Shown here piece by piece: positions 53,174-64,000 of a stretch of DNA of 64,000 nt. The first letter of the stretch is position 1. The number at the start of each line of letters is the position of its first letter. Location of the stretch: positions 3,782,001 to 3,846,000 of the forward strand of contig PYIU01000006.1 in the NCBI GenBank assembly GCA_003415625.1, written 5' to 3'. This stretch comes from Aquanectria penicillioides (lineage: Eukaryota > Ascomycota > Sordariomycetes > Hypocreales > Nectriaceae). The translations under genes were made by a program, and so were the position numbers. The notes beneath the pieces are model-generated. The model was not told where the DNA came from, searched no databases, and was given only the letters and a program-made list of their open reading frames with translations.

Positions 53174-54826
53174 CATATACAATGCTCGGTACGGAATATG
53201 GCATGGTGAAGTGATAATCTAACACGATTAAATGAGCACATATCAATATTACCTCCCTTCCTGCCTTTTTTTTTTTGGTTAACTGATGAACTGCACTACA
53301 GGGGAATAAGCACAAGTTAGATTTCAGGTGAGGCTGCATAAAGACGTGGCATCTCGTTGCTGTTTGTGCCACTGCACATGTCGACCCCAACTTTGTGCGA
53401 CAACAGTTAGTTTCTGCGGGCATGATTCGTGTGGCTCCACGAGCCAGGGGAAAAGTTGTAACGCTCTTTGACTTCTAGGTGGTAGGATGTAAGAAGACGA
53501 GAGCGCTTGGTGCAGTATAGGCTCCGAACAATGGGTCGCCTCATGATTGAGTCTAATTTGTTAGCGGTGTCAATCCTCAGGGTCGGCCGTTGTTGAACTC
53601 AGCGGAACCCGTCAATCCTTGATCCTGCTGAGCTGGTTAACCCTGTTCATCGAGACGAGCGGCCATGTCTTGTGTGGTTGTGTTTCAAATTAAGACAGGT
53701 GGAAAGCTTTTGGATTGGAATCCTTTCCGACTTGATGAGCACGGATACCATGTTCCAGTTGTGCTATGCAACGAAACCCTTTTTGTCATTGCATTCATTA
53801 GCCTTAGGATGTCTCCGGTGTGGTGTGTAGTGAGTTGGCTACATGGTGCAAGGGAGAAGTACAGCTTGCATCGGGTTTTCCTTTCTCTTTTTAGGTGAGA
53901 CGTTATCTTCCAAAGCGAACACCGCAAACCTGCTTTGAAAAAGCATTCACAGCCAACATAACCATACTCTCACATGATTTTCTTCAAATACGATGCCAAA
54001 CCATGACTGACTATAGGGTAGGAATATGGTTCTCCCCGAAGCAGCGGAGCATGCTGCCTCTTGAGCCCTGACTAATCAATACTTGGAGCGGACCGCGCCG
54101 GAACACAAGTGGGGGTTTATTTGGAAGCCCCTGCAACGGAACAATCCAGGGGTTGTGCCGGTGCTGGTGCTGGGCCCTGTTGGCTGTGCCGCCTGAGCAT
54201 TACTGGCGGAGATTTGAGTGAGAAAACTCATTTGAGGGCTGGGAACACAAAAACGAGGCTCTGGAGCCCGGTCCAAGGCCTGCTCGACTCACTCATACTC
54301 CTGAGCCAAGCCTACAATCTCCCCGTTGATGAAGCCCAGTTGTGTGTGACGCGTGGACAACGTGGCTGTGCGGTTGCACGAGCTCTTCAGCTGCCGAGAG
54401 CAAAACCTACGGTACCTTCTCCCGGGCGGCTGGATACACTAGACGATGAACCGGTGGGCAATAGGTCCTTCCTGGACCGGATCACAGTCTCAGATTGAAC
54501 GTGAGTCTCCAGGTTTCAGGCGAGATCGGGGCAGCGGGATAGGCAGAATGGACAGCCGTGAACGACGGGGCCCAATCGCAGCAGCACAGGCAGGAATTGT
54601 CCGCGGAACGACTAACCGGAGGAGAACTAAGACACCTTTGTCGCAAAGGGGGGGGTGTCTGGGCCGGGGAGTCGGAGGGGGCGTCATCCAGAGGCTCTGT
54701 TACTTTACGTTAGATAGACTATTGGATTCAGGTGCATGTTTTTTCCTGTCTATTTTCTATGTACATATATTGATCCGGATCTGATCGAGTCCGGGCCACC
54801 AGTAGTGCTGATTGATGATACAAGGG

Positions 54827-54848
54827 AAAAAAAAAAAAAAAAAAAAAA
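54827..54848. repeat. Poly-A tract
   Basis: Twenty-two consecutive A on the plus strand. It could be the tail of an old retroposed sequence; no source was recognised. Confidence 0.9.
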
Positions 54849-56122
54849 GCCAGAAGCGAGACGCAGACCCACGAACTGCAAGAGTGGCAACGGAGTGGCA
54901 ACGGCAAAGGCAAGGCCAGCAAATTCTCACGCTGTGGGTGGCAGGGAAAAGTGCAATAAAGAGATTGCAGCAAGGAACTGCCGGTTCCGCGGACGAGTAC
55001 GGCTGCATCTGGGCGTTTGCGAACACGGGTGCAGACGTCCTCATCCCATCTTTTGTATTTCCACCATTTTGAGCCACGAGCATTGGAACAGGTCAACAGG
55101 TGTTTTTTTCCCTCCCCTCTTCTGCCTCTGCCGTAGGTACTCCGTATTTGTTATTCTTCCCCCCTCCCCCTGGGGCACGCAGCCCTCGGTGGCCTGGGGG
55201 AATAAGCGGCGTGGCCGCTAACGATTCTAGCGTCTCCATTTCTCACATTTTAGCATCTCGCCGCCGCAAAAGCCACTGCATCACGATTCGCCATCGTTTG
55301 CCGTTTGTGTCTTGTCGTGCCTGGATTAGTGGCGCCCGCGTCGAGATGGGTCCGGCAAGAACGGAATAGGGGACAGCTGTCGTTGCGCTGGCTGTCAATA
55401 TTCAAAGTGGCACCTGGTGATGTGATTTGGCCGTGAAACCCACAGACGCCATACATAGAGCCAGGACGCAACAGTTCCCGGTGGGAATGGTTGGCTAAGT
55501 TGATCTGCACTAGGGTTAGGCCGGAACACGTTGACACCATTTGAATTAGAGAGAGTAGGGTAACTCAGGTATTGGATGAGGAATTATTAGTGATGTTGCT
55601 ATCAGATGGAGTATTACAATAAATAGTACCGGTATTGCTGTGGTCCTGTCCAGGTCTCGGTACTGCATCGTTGTCTTACATTTCAGACAAAACTCCCCCT
55701 CAAAAATGAGACAGCAAACGGCCTTGCCCGAGAAAGAGGCGCGCGTTGACGGTTCCACGGGCGGGCGCCACCTCAGCCAGCCTTACTCGCTCAATTGTGG
55801 TCTCTCACTCTCTGCTCCTCAAAGCTCTGACGATATGATAGGTATGTATGCGAGACTGTAAAATCTGCACGGCTTGCCTCATCCACTTCGTATTGACGTG
55901 CAAGGCTGCATCCAAGGAAACAAGACTAGTCCAGCAACGGCATGAAGCCTCCGCCCGCTGTGGCGTTGGCCGCCGTGCTTTGACTCAGGCACGCCCAGTG
56001 ACGCCTGCTTCAGGTACGCCCAGGCGCCAGAGAAGATGGCGGGAAGACTGGAGAATCTGCTGGATTCAGGGCAGTCTAGGTCGGCCAGGGGAATCAACGG
56101 GGGAATTCATGCATCGGAGGTT

Positions 56123-56162
56123 ATGTGAGTGAGTGTGTGAGTGTGTGAGTGTGTGTGTGTGT
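56123..56162. repeat. GT-rich microsatellite
   Basis: GTGAGT and GTGTGT words in tandem (TGTGAGTGAGTGTGTGAG and so on), followed by an uninterrupted GT run. Confidence 0.85.
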
Positions 56163-57402
56163 TCTTAAAATACAAACTGCCTGGTCCTGTCCTCGGAGAG
56201 ATAAAAAAGAAAGAAAAAAGAAACGCCAAATCAAATGGGTGTGCTCGCATCGCCTTGACCCGCCCACGTTGCAGTGCATTCCCTTCCCCCCCCCCCTTCT
56301 CGCTTTCGCTCCTTTCGGCTGCCCTACGTCTAAAAGTAACCTTAAAGTGTTAAAGCCATTAAGCTGCCGTCTAGTTCAGGGGCTAGGAATATGGAAAAAA
56401 ACAAAAAAAAAACAAAGCCGAGCCGGGGTCCCATGGCGTGCCGCTTTCACATGGCGGTAGCTGTGGGGCGGCTGAGAAAAGACCAAGGCGCTTATCACAG
56501 CTTTATTAAGGCGCCCCCAGTTCTTTAGCACCCGCCCTGAAGCTATGGCGTCCTTTGGGCTGTTCTTGGCGGCTCTCGGCCGTGCTTGGCAGGAGAGGGA
56601 GCCGGCTGACTGGATCTGCATCTCGTAAATACTCCGCTGTGGCCTCTTGCCAAGGGCCCTCAACCGCCACCCAATCTCGTGTCTTAATCCCTCAGGCCAC
56701 GACCGCTGGCAGAGGAGAAGGGATTCCATTCTGCAAGGGCTTTCATGGATGGCTGGGCTGGCTGGGCTGGCCGGGCTGGTTCGGCTCTCGACCTGTGCCA
56801 AGAAGAAGACATCGTCGTCGTTGTTGAGCAGCCACACACCCCCCCCTGCGTCCAGGATCCATCCTATATCCGTACCGCTACTGTGGTACTAGGTATGTAG
56901 TAATTCCCAGGCACGCCGCAGGGCTCTTGTCACACAATGGCGGCGTCCGTTTATGGCTTTTCGTAGTCGTCTCACTGACGGATCCTTGGCCTTGGGCTTG
57001 GCTACGCCCACGGCCACGACCGCCATCATGGTCCTGTCCTGGTCGTCAGGGCTCACAGCACGCCTGCGTCGTCCCCTCCCGCTGCAGAACTACTGTACTG
57101 TACGTGGTTTGTTGGCTCAATGCCTCTTGGGATTTTCAATGGTTTCAACTAGCGGCCTTGGCTATCCCCAGCTGCCCAGATCTCCTCACCATGTTGGGTT
57201 TAAAGACCCAGATGTCGATGTCGTCTCCGCGTTTTCTTTCCCCCCTCCTCTCTTTTCCTTTGCATCCGCATCCGCTCGTTCTTGAGTTGCCTGGGGACTC
57301 TTGGAGTCACCACCACTTTCGTTTTCCTGTTGTTGTTTGTGCAGCTCGTTTTTTCTAGTCATTCGTTGTTCCCTTTAGTCTCGCCGGGACTCCACCGTTG
57401 CG

Positions 57403-60400
57403 ATGCGTTATCTTCACATCGCCGTCGCCGCCCTCGGCCTCATCGGCTCCGGCGAAGCTGTAAACCGCTGCAAGCCTACCAGCACCACATTGGCCCATCC
57501 CACTTCGACCCCTGAATCCGGCGCTGAGATTGAGAACCCCGACTTCAATAACCGGTTGACCGGCTACACCACCAACGGCGGCGTCACCTGGGTTGAGGAT
57601 GACGGCTACGACGGCGACGGAACTCCCAAGGACGGAACCTGCCAGCTCGAGACTGACGGCGAGGATGGCGACGATGAAGGCACCAACGGCCTCGACAAGC
57701 GCCAGACCATTACCGGCACCTCCGTCACTGCCAGCGTGAGGAGTCTTACTCCCGGTGCTGCTTACACCGTCCAGTTCTACTACTATGTTCTCATCGCCAC
57801 CCCGGCCAACAGCTGCCGAATCCGAGCCTTCTTTGACGGCGAGAACTTTGGCAACACTGAGCGATTCGCCGCCGCCTTCATGAACTCTCCCTGGGCCAAG
57901 TTCACCGGCACCATTCACCCTACCTCCCGAACCGGAACTCTGCGACTCGCCATCAACTGCAATGCCCGAGGCCTGGCCCGTGTCTACATCGACGCCATCT
58001 CCGTCACCCGCGGTGCTGCCGTCACCAGCTCTTCCTCGCTCATCTCTAGCACCACCTCCACGTCTCCGTCTATCGTTTCTACCCTAACCTCCATGTCTCC
58101 CACCACGGCCTCCACCACCTCGGCCTCGTCGGTTGTGTCCAGCTCGGCCTCGTCCGTTTCGGTTTCTTCCGGTGTATCGAGCTCATCGTCTTCCGCCCCC
58201 GTCTCCAGCTCGACAGTGTCCTCCAGCCAGTCCAGCGACGTCTCTTCCACACCCCAGGCCACGACGACGACATCCTCATCCGTCTCGGGATCCGTGAGCG
58301 CTGCTGCTACCAGCACTCCTGGTGCCTCCAGCTCTGCTAGCTCATCTGCTTCCACCACCCCCGGATCTAGCACTGCGTCCAGCTCTGCTTCTACGACTCC
58401 TGGATCTAGCACCGCTTCTAGCTCTGCTTCCACGACTCCTGAATCCAGCACTGCGTCCAGCTCTGCTTCTACGACTCCTGGATCTAGCACCGCTTCTAGC
58501 TCTGCTTCCACGACTCCTGAATCCAGCACCGCTTCCAGCTCTGCTTCCACCACCCCGGGATCCTCCACCGAGTCTGGCTCTGCTTCCACGACTCCTGGAT
58601 CTAGCACCGCTTCCAGCTCTGCTTCCACCACCCCAGGAACATCCACTGAGTCTGGCTCTGCTTCCACGACTCCTGGATCTAGCACCGCTTCCAGCTCTGC
58701 TTCTACCACCCCGGGATCCTCTACTGAGTCTGGCTCTGCTTCCACGACTCCTGGATCCAGCACCGCTTCCAGCTCTGCTCCAACCACCCCAGGAACATCC
58801 ACCGAGTCCAGCTCTGCTTCTACGACTCCTGGATCTAGCACCGCTTCCAGCTCTGCTTCCACCACCCCGGGATCCTCCACCGAGTCCAGCACCCCCTTTG
58901 CTAGCACTGCTTCTAGCACTCCTGCTGCTTCCAGCACCGAGGCTTCCACCACTCCTGGATCCAGCACTCCTGGCTCTTCTACTGTTTCCAGCACTGAGTC
59001 AAGCACTCCTGTTGCTTCCAGCTCTACCGAGTCCAGCACTCCTGCTGTGACTCCCCAGTCTGTCTCGAGCACCTCTGCCTCGAGCACTCCCGCTGCGTCT
59101 AGCACATCCGAGTCTACTACTCCTGCTGCTTCCAGCACTCCGGCCGCTTCTAGCAGCACTGATGCTTCCACCACCCCTGGATCTTCCACTGCTTCTAGCA
59201 CTCCCGCTGCTTCCAGCTCCACCGAGTCCAGCACTCCTGTTGCTTCCAGCACCTCTGCTACCACGACCCCTGGATCTTCCACTGCTTCTAGCACTCCTGT
59301 TGCTTCCAGCACCTCTGCTTCCACGACTCCTGGTTCTTCTACTGCTTCCACGACTCCTGGCTCCTCGACCGAGTCTAGCACTCCCGCTGCTTCCACGACT
59401 CCTGGCTCTTCTACCGCTTCCACGACTCCTGGCTCCTCTACTGCGTCGACTACTCCTGGCTCTTCCACTGCTTCTAGCACTCCTGCTGCTTCTAGCTCTA
59501 CTGAGTCTAGCACTCCTGTTGCTTCTAGCACCTCTGCTACCACGACCCCTGGATCTTCCACTGCTTCTAGCACTCCTGTTGCTTCCAGCACCTCTGCTTC
59601 CACGACTCCTGGTTCTTCTACTGCTTCCACGACTCCTGGCTCCTCGACCGAGTCCAGCACTCCCGCTGCTTCCAGCACCTCTGCTTCCACGACTCCTGGT
59701 TCTTCTACTGCGTCGACTACTCCTGGCTCTTCTACTGCTTCCACTACTCCTGGCTCTTCTACTGCTTCCACTACTCCTGGTTCCTCTACTGCTTCCACTA
59801 CTCCTGGCTCTTCTACTGCTTCCACTACTCCTGGTTCCACCACTGAGTCCAGCACCTCTGCTTCGACCACACCTGCTGTCACTCCCCAGTCTGTCTCGAG
59901 CTCCTCGTCCAGTGCTTCAACCACGCCTGGCTCTAGCACTAGCTCCAGTGCTTCCGTGAGCAGCACTCCTAGCAGCACCCCCGGCAGCACTTCTGAGAGC
60001 CTGACCTCGTCCACCCCGGCCGTCACCCCTCTGTCCGTCTCCAGCTCTTCCACTGCTTCCAGCACCCCCAGCAGCACTCCCAGCAGCACCACCACCCCCC
60101 TTCCCTCTGCCACCGTGGACAGCACCATCCTCATTATCGCCAAGGATACGACCACTGGCGCACTGGGCAGCGACGGTCTCCTGGCCTACGGCATTCCCTT
60201 CGAGTACCTCATTGTTCCCTCGGCTGGTGTTACCCTGCCCGTCTTGAACTCGACGGCCACATCCGGTAAATTCGGCGGTATCATCGTCCTTGACTCTGTC
60301 TCTTACGACTACGGCACTGAGGGCTGGCGCAGCGCCATCACTGATGCCCAGTGGACCACCATCTACGCTTACCAGGCCGACTTTGGCGTTCGAATGGTCC

Positions 60401-62177
60401 GCATCAACGACTACCCTGGCGTCAGCTCTGGTACTCTCCCCGTCGCTGGCAGCTGCTGTGACACTGGTGTGACCCAGAGTGTCTTCTTCTCCGACGTTAC
60501 CGACTTCCCCACTGCCAACATCAAGGCGTAAGTTTGCTATGTACCCTCACTCGTTTCTGCTCGCATCGCTAACGTTCTCTCAGTAATGCTGAGCTGGCTA
60601 CCACTGGTCTTTACCACGTCCCTGCTTCCATCACCGACTCTAGCACCACCCGTGCTGTTGCCAAGTTCGGTGTTGCCACTGGATTCTCCACTGAGAGTGT
60701 TGCCGCTGTCATCAACAACTTCAATGGCCGTGAGCAGTGGGTCTGGTTCATGAGCTGGGCTCCTTCTTGGTCCTTGACCTCGTCCTTCCTTCAGCACGGC
60801 CACATTCACTGGATGACCCGTGGTCTCTTCCTCGGCAAGCGTAAGATTCATCTGGGCACTCAGATTGATGATGTGCAGCTCTCCACTCAGCCTTATTACC
60901 CTGCTACCGACCCTGAGGTTAAGATCACTATTGCTGATCTCGAGGCCCACATCGACTGGCAGAACAACCTTGCCACTCGTCTGCCCTCCGGTTCTGAGTT
61001 CTGGCTCGAGCTCGGACACAATGGCAACGGTGATTTCATTGACGCTACTGCCAAGACTAACAGCGCCGCTAGCTGCAACCCCAACGAGGCTGTTGATTAC
61101 GCAGAGTTCGCCGAGGCCCCTCATGAGTGGTTGAAGCCTCTTGGAACCGGTGAGAACAAGTGGGCTGACTCATTTGTCACTTACCAATGGACCGAGACTT
61201 GTGCCAAGTTGGATGAGTTTGCTGCTTGGTTCTCTGTTGCTACCAACCGTGACCACTTTGGCCACATTTCTCACACCTTCAGTCACTTGAACTTGAACAA
61301 CGCCACGTACTATGACACTGCTCGTGAAATTCAATTCAACCAGGCCTGGATGGCTCAGCTCGGCATCGATAAGGCCCACTACTATTCTCCCAACGGCATC
61401 ATCCCTCCCCAGATCACTGGTCTCTTCAACGGAGATGCTATCAAGGCCTGGATGGACAACGGAATCTACTATGTCGTTGGAGATAACACTCGCCCCCAGA
61501 CTCGCAACAGCGCCAATATCTACTGGCCTATGACCACCACTGTTCAGGCTAACGGTTATGCTGGTCTTGTTGTCATCCCTCGCTTTGCCACCCGTATCTA
61601 CTACAATTGCCACACTGCTGCATGTGATCTGCAGGAGTGGATTGTTACCTCTGCTGGCACTGGTGACTTCAACAACCTCCTATCTGTAGAGAAGGAGTCT
61701 GTCGTCCGCAACTTGCTTGCGCTCATGTCTGACCCTTACATGTTCCACCAGGCCAACATGTACCAGAGCACCGTTGAGTCGCGTACCATCGGCAACCAAA
61801 CCCGCAAGATGTCTCTTGTCATGGCCTGGACTGAGACCATTGTCCAGGAGCTCATCCGCCTCACCAACTGGCCCATCAAGTCCGTCACTCAGGACACCCT
61901 TGCCCACTACTTCATGGACCGACAGACTGTGGATGAGTGCAGCCCCAAGATGTCATACACCCTCTCTGATGACAGGGCCTCCATCAAGTCCATCACAGTC
62001 ACCGCCAACGGCAACACCTGCTCCAAGCCCATCCCTGTTACTATCCCGTCAGGATCTGTCTCCGCCACCGGCGGCTCGTACACTTCTGACGTGGTGGGCG
62101 CCGAGCCCCCCATCCAGTGGGTGACTCTCAACGGAGCACCGGTCACTTTGACCTTGAGCACTCCCGTCAAGTTTTAA
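57403..62177 (+). CDS. Agd3-like (CE18) secreted polysaccharide deacetylase with Ser/Thr repeat linker
   Basis: Two exons, 57403-60527 and 60584-62177, with a 56-bp intron (GTAAGT...CTCAG); 1572 residues. Signal peptide [19 protein letters not shown]. Residues ~40-205 form a beta-sandwich, carbohydrate-binding-like module ([31 protein letters not shown]). Residues ~207-903 are almost only Ser, Thr, Pro, Ala and Gly. From ~905 comes the catalytic region: [44 protein letters not shown], the metal-site-like [10 protein letters not shown] (His1272, His1276), [20 protein letters not shown], and a C-terminal domain. Aspergillus Agd3 deacetylates galactosaminogalactan, making it sticky for biofilm and adhesion. 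Many fungal homologues are called extracellular serine-rich proteins. Substrate here is inferred. Repeat length probably varies between strains. Confidence 0.9.
58345..58890 (+). repeat. Coding minisatellite, about fourteen 39-bp units
   Basis: Units encode 13-residue variants of [13 protein letters not shown] (with E for G, or ESG for ASS). Neighbouring copies alternate as if by two-unit duplication. The array lies in the Ser/Thr linker of the Agd3-like protein. Confidence 0.9.
59690..59850 (+). repeat. Coding minisatellite, 27-bp units
   Basis: Six or so repeats of TTPGSSTAS (9 residues) in tandem in the same protein. A longer block around 59215-59350 is also repeated almost exactly at 59480-59650, pointing to a recent segmental duplication inside the gene. 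Confidence 0.8.
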
Positions 62178-63474
62178 TTTCTGCGTAATGGGGAAATTGT
62201 CAATGTACATTATGTGACCACATAGCTACGCATGGTTCCCTTTCGAGTTTAAAAATGTAGCTACAGGCATCTAAATATTGGGTTAATACATTAGTTTTGA
62301 AGCGAATGATCACTTCCTCGGAATGCCTCTGTTGTAGTGTTGACGGTGAAGTGAATACTCCATAAATCCAAGTTGGTGAAGTCTCATGAATATATGAAAG
62401 AGTTGAAATCATGGTGAATGATGTCCAAGCAGTTTACATGAGCGCTTTATCCGGCAGGATTGAGTCAATGGACAACACCATCTGCTGTACCCAACAAGCT
62501 CGGACAATTTCGGCGTAGAAGAAGTCTCCAGCCCAGTGGCCCTAACACGTTCCACATACTAAAATGGGGAAAATTATGCCCGTGAGGATAAATTATTTCA
62601 TGTATTTTTTATGTTGCCACATGGAAATCGGGTCTGCCTCAAGGTCTGTCACGTCGGAGCGGGCAATGCGTTTTGGATCTTTCTTGAAGATGACCCAAAG
62701 GATATGAGAATGGAGAAATCCCAAATCCACTGGGTGAGGATTTTTTTCAGCACCGCAGCACCAACGCCGATAGTGGCAAGAAGGTACCTTAAACCGAAGG
62801 TTGCCTTGTATGCTCTATGTGACTAAAGTCTATGGTATCCTGTAAATGCTAAGGTTATTAACATTCGGCTTTCATGCGCTGCCATTTCTTACATTAGCAA
62901 ACTCCAAGGCTAGTTAGGAGAGCACAAAAATATCCAAATATAGCTGGAAAAATATCCAAATATAGCCGTTTTTAGTTGAATGGAGACCCAATAGGTTAAG
63001 ATAAGCCCAAAAGATGGCATGAGGACGACGAAATATTCTGCTTTTTTGACTTGGCTCGTTGTTTGCGCCATCTAAAGCGATAACATTGACCAACAATGGT
63101 GCTTTGGCTTCACCCGAGGCTACACAATATGTTCTTTTCGTAAATCGGACCAGACCACACTGCACTCGAGGAGGGTTTGAGAATAAGGTATCATTGCGAC
63201 CACTGCAATGATACAACGGGGCCTGGTGTTCAGGGTCTTAGCAAATATGTTTCACTGAATCTGCTTTTTATGACATTCACTTGCGAAGATGCACACGAAA
63301 GGTGAAACGAATAAGCATGCCTCATAAGCAACAACTCCAAGTATCGTCGAAGTGTCACTGTTCGATACATCAGCTTGGGTTCAATTATTTTTTCCGCAAT
63401 CTTGATGAGATTGAAAAAAAGTACTAGTTTAAAAGAGCACTCACCGGTTCCTACGGGTGTTGTGGAATACTTGG
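62178..63474. other. Gene-free stretch
   Basis: AT-rich 3' flank of the Agd3-like gene. A short direct repeat AAAATATCCAAATATAGC(C/T) occurs at 62926-62943 and 62949-62966. Nothing else seen. Confidence 0.5.
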
Positions 63475-64000
63475 CTACTTAGTCCGATACTTATAACCAT
63501 AAAAGGGAAGCAACAAAAAAGGGAAGCAACAAAAAAGGGAAGCAACAAAAAAGGGAAGCAACAAAAAAGGGAAGCAACAAAAAAGGGAAAGGAAATGAAT
63601 TGCCGTGGTATTCTGAGGTGCGCTAGGTGTTGGTTGAAATGGAGACGATATGTAGGAGCGAGCAGGACTATATCGCCGTGTCTCTTCACTATTGCTACGA
63701 GATGTATAGCGCGGCGTAGTCTTAACGGGTGCGGGCACAGGAACAGACTCGGGCTCAGGAAGCCTCCACCGATTAGACTCATTGTCGGTATTCGATAAAG
63801 CAACGGACGGCGTTCTTGCTGTTGAGGTGGTCCGGAGTGGACTTGTACGACTTTCAAATCTCGGAGCGGTGTTGTATCGTCTTGTGCGGTTTTTGGGTCT
63901 CGAGGAGGTCCTGCCTGGCCTTGTATCGCTTTGGGAGGTCGCGTTCATGTTCGCGTCAACTTCTCGCCGCCAGCTCTCAATGAGGAAGTTACGAGTTGTT
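63475..64000 (-). CDS. Possible 3' end of a gene running off the right edge
   Basis: On the minus strand one frame is open from the edge (NFLIESWRREVDANMNATSQ and so on) to a stop at 63475-63477. The first ~120 residues are Arg/Ser/Thr/Pro-rich, with little secondary structure expected. The end is encoded by the 16-bp tandem repeat and gives an artificial-looking Phe/Leu/Cys pattern, so the real coding end may lie earlier, through an intron. No family recognised. Confidence 0.35.
   Translation of the reverse strand, partial: TTRNFLIESWRREVDANMNATSQSDTRPGRTSSRPKNRTRRYNTAPRFESRTSPLRTTSTARTPSVALSNTDNESNRWRLPEPESVPVPAPVKTTPRYTSRSNSEETRRYSPARSYISSPFQPTPSAPQNTTAIHFLSLFCCFPFLLLPFFVASLFCCFPFLLLPFYGYKYRTK
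63505..63590. repeat. Five 16-bp tandem repeats
   Basis: GGGAAGCAACAAAAAA occurs five times without a mismatch from 63505 to 63584, followed by a partial sixth copy. Confidence 0.95.

Larger units (their letters stand above)
53174..57402. other. 4.2-kb region upstream of the Agd3-like gene
   Basis: No gene supported despite many short open frames. It holds several simple repeats (poly-A, GT-rich, C-runs at 56288-56298 and G-runs near 54649). The last 250 bases are pyrimidine-rich, as in a leader of a highly expressed gene. The whole stretch may be a long regulatory region or hold an unseen RNA gene. Confidence 0.5.

Noticed and set aside
54109..54498. 129-codon open frame
   Set aside because: Random-looking composition; no splice continuation or recognisable motif.
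57984..60155. A 723-codon minus-strand open frame and two long plus-strand frames (58322-59050, 59162-59959)
   Set aside because: All are by-products of the Ser/Thr minisatellite, whose repeats contain no stops in these frames. The sense frame has the signal peptide, intron and catalytic domain.
1..64000. CRISPR arrays, bacterial operons, rRNA operons and complete transposons
   Set aside because: None is present. Introns and gene families are fungal, and no transposase or reverse transcriptase was seen.

Overview
The window reads as nuclear DNA of a filamentous ascomycete (Pezizomycotina, perhaps Sordariomycetes/Hypocreales; the rank below subphylum is inference). The signs are short GT-AG introns of about 50-80 bp, a Zn2Cys6 regulator, HET, PTH11-like and Crh-type genes, a cellobiose dehydrogenase, an Agd3-type deacetylase and long gene-free stretches. 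There is no operon structure, CRISPR array or rRNA. I rebuilt 18 complete genes by joining open frames at introns whose phases agree. There are also two edge-truncated genes, two genes broken by nonsense codons, a few weak models and one RNA gene.

Layout. 0-0.24 kb: 3' end of a siderophore transporter. 1.4-1.95 kb: an intron-containing U3 snoRNA gene. 2.8-3.7 kb: a broken PTH11-like gene. 5.1-10.1 kb: a small secreted protein, a Zn2Cys6 transcription factor and an MDR oxidoreductase. 10.4-14.9 kb: a C2H2-type protein ending in two Sin3-like PAH repeats, divergent from a DUF7580-like protein. 15.6-16.9 kb: possible gene relics. 17.5-26 kb: an alpha/beta hydrolase, a cellobiose dehydrogenase and a Crh-type GH16 enzyme. 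26.3-35.6 kb: a HET-domain gene with one nonsense codon, a kinase-like gene and a CorA-like membrane protein, with weak small models between. 36.3-40.3 kb: a divergent Dal5-type transporter and Gfo/Idh/MocA dehydrogenase pair. 40.8-47.4 kb: a secreted DUF1996 protein and a convergent pair of kievitone-hydratase-like paralogues. 48.8-53.2 kb: a two-exon protein of unknown role and a DUF7053-like protein. 57.4-62.2 kb: a 1572-residue Agd3-like polysaccharide deacetylase with a huge Ser/Thr repeat. The right edge may hold the end of another gene.

Themes. One group acts outside the cell on plant or fungal polysaccharides (cellobiose dehydrogenase, GH16, Agd3-like, DUF1996, kievitone-hydratase-like). 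A second group resembles fungal non-self-recognition or cell-death genes (HET, kinase-like, CorA-like, DUF7580-like, C2H2-PAH), and the window's clearest single-base inactivation lies there. Family names come from recalled sequence patterns; no search was run.
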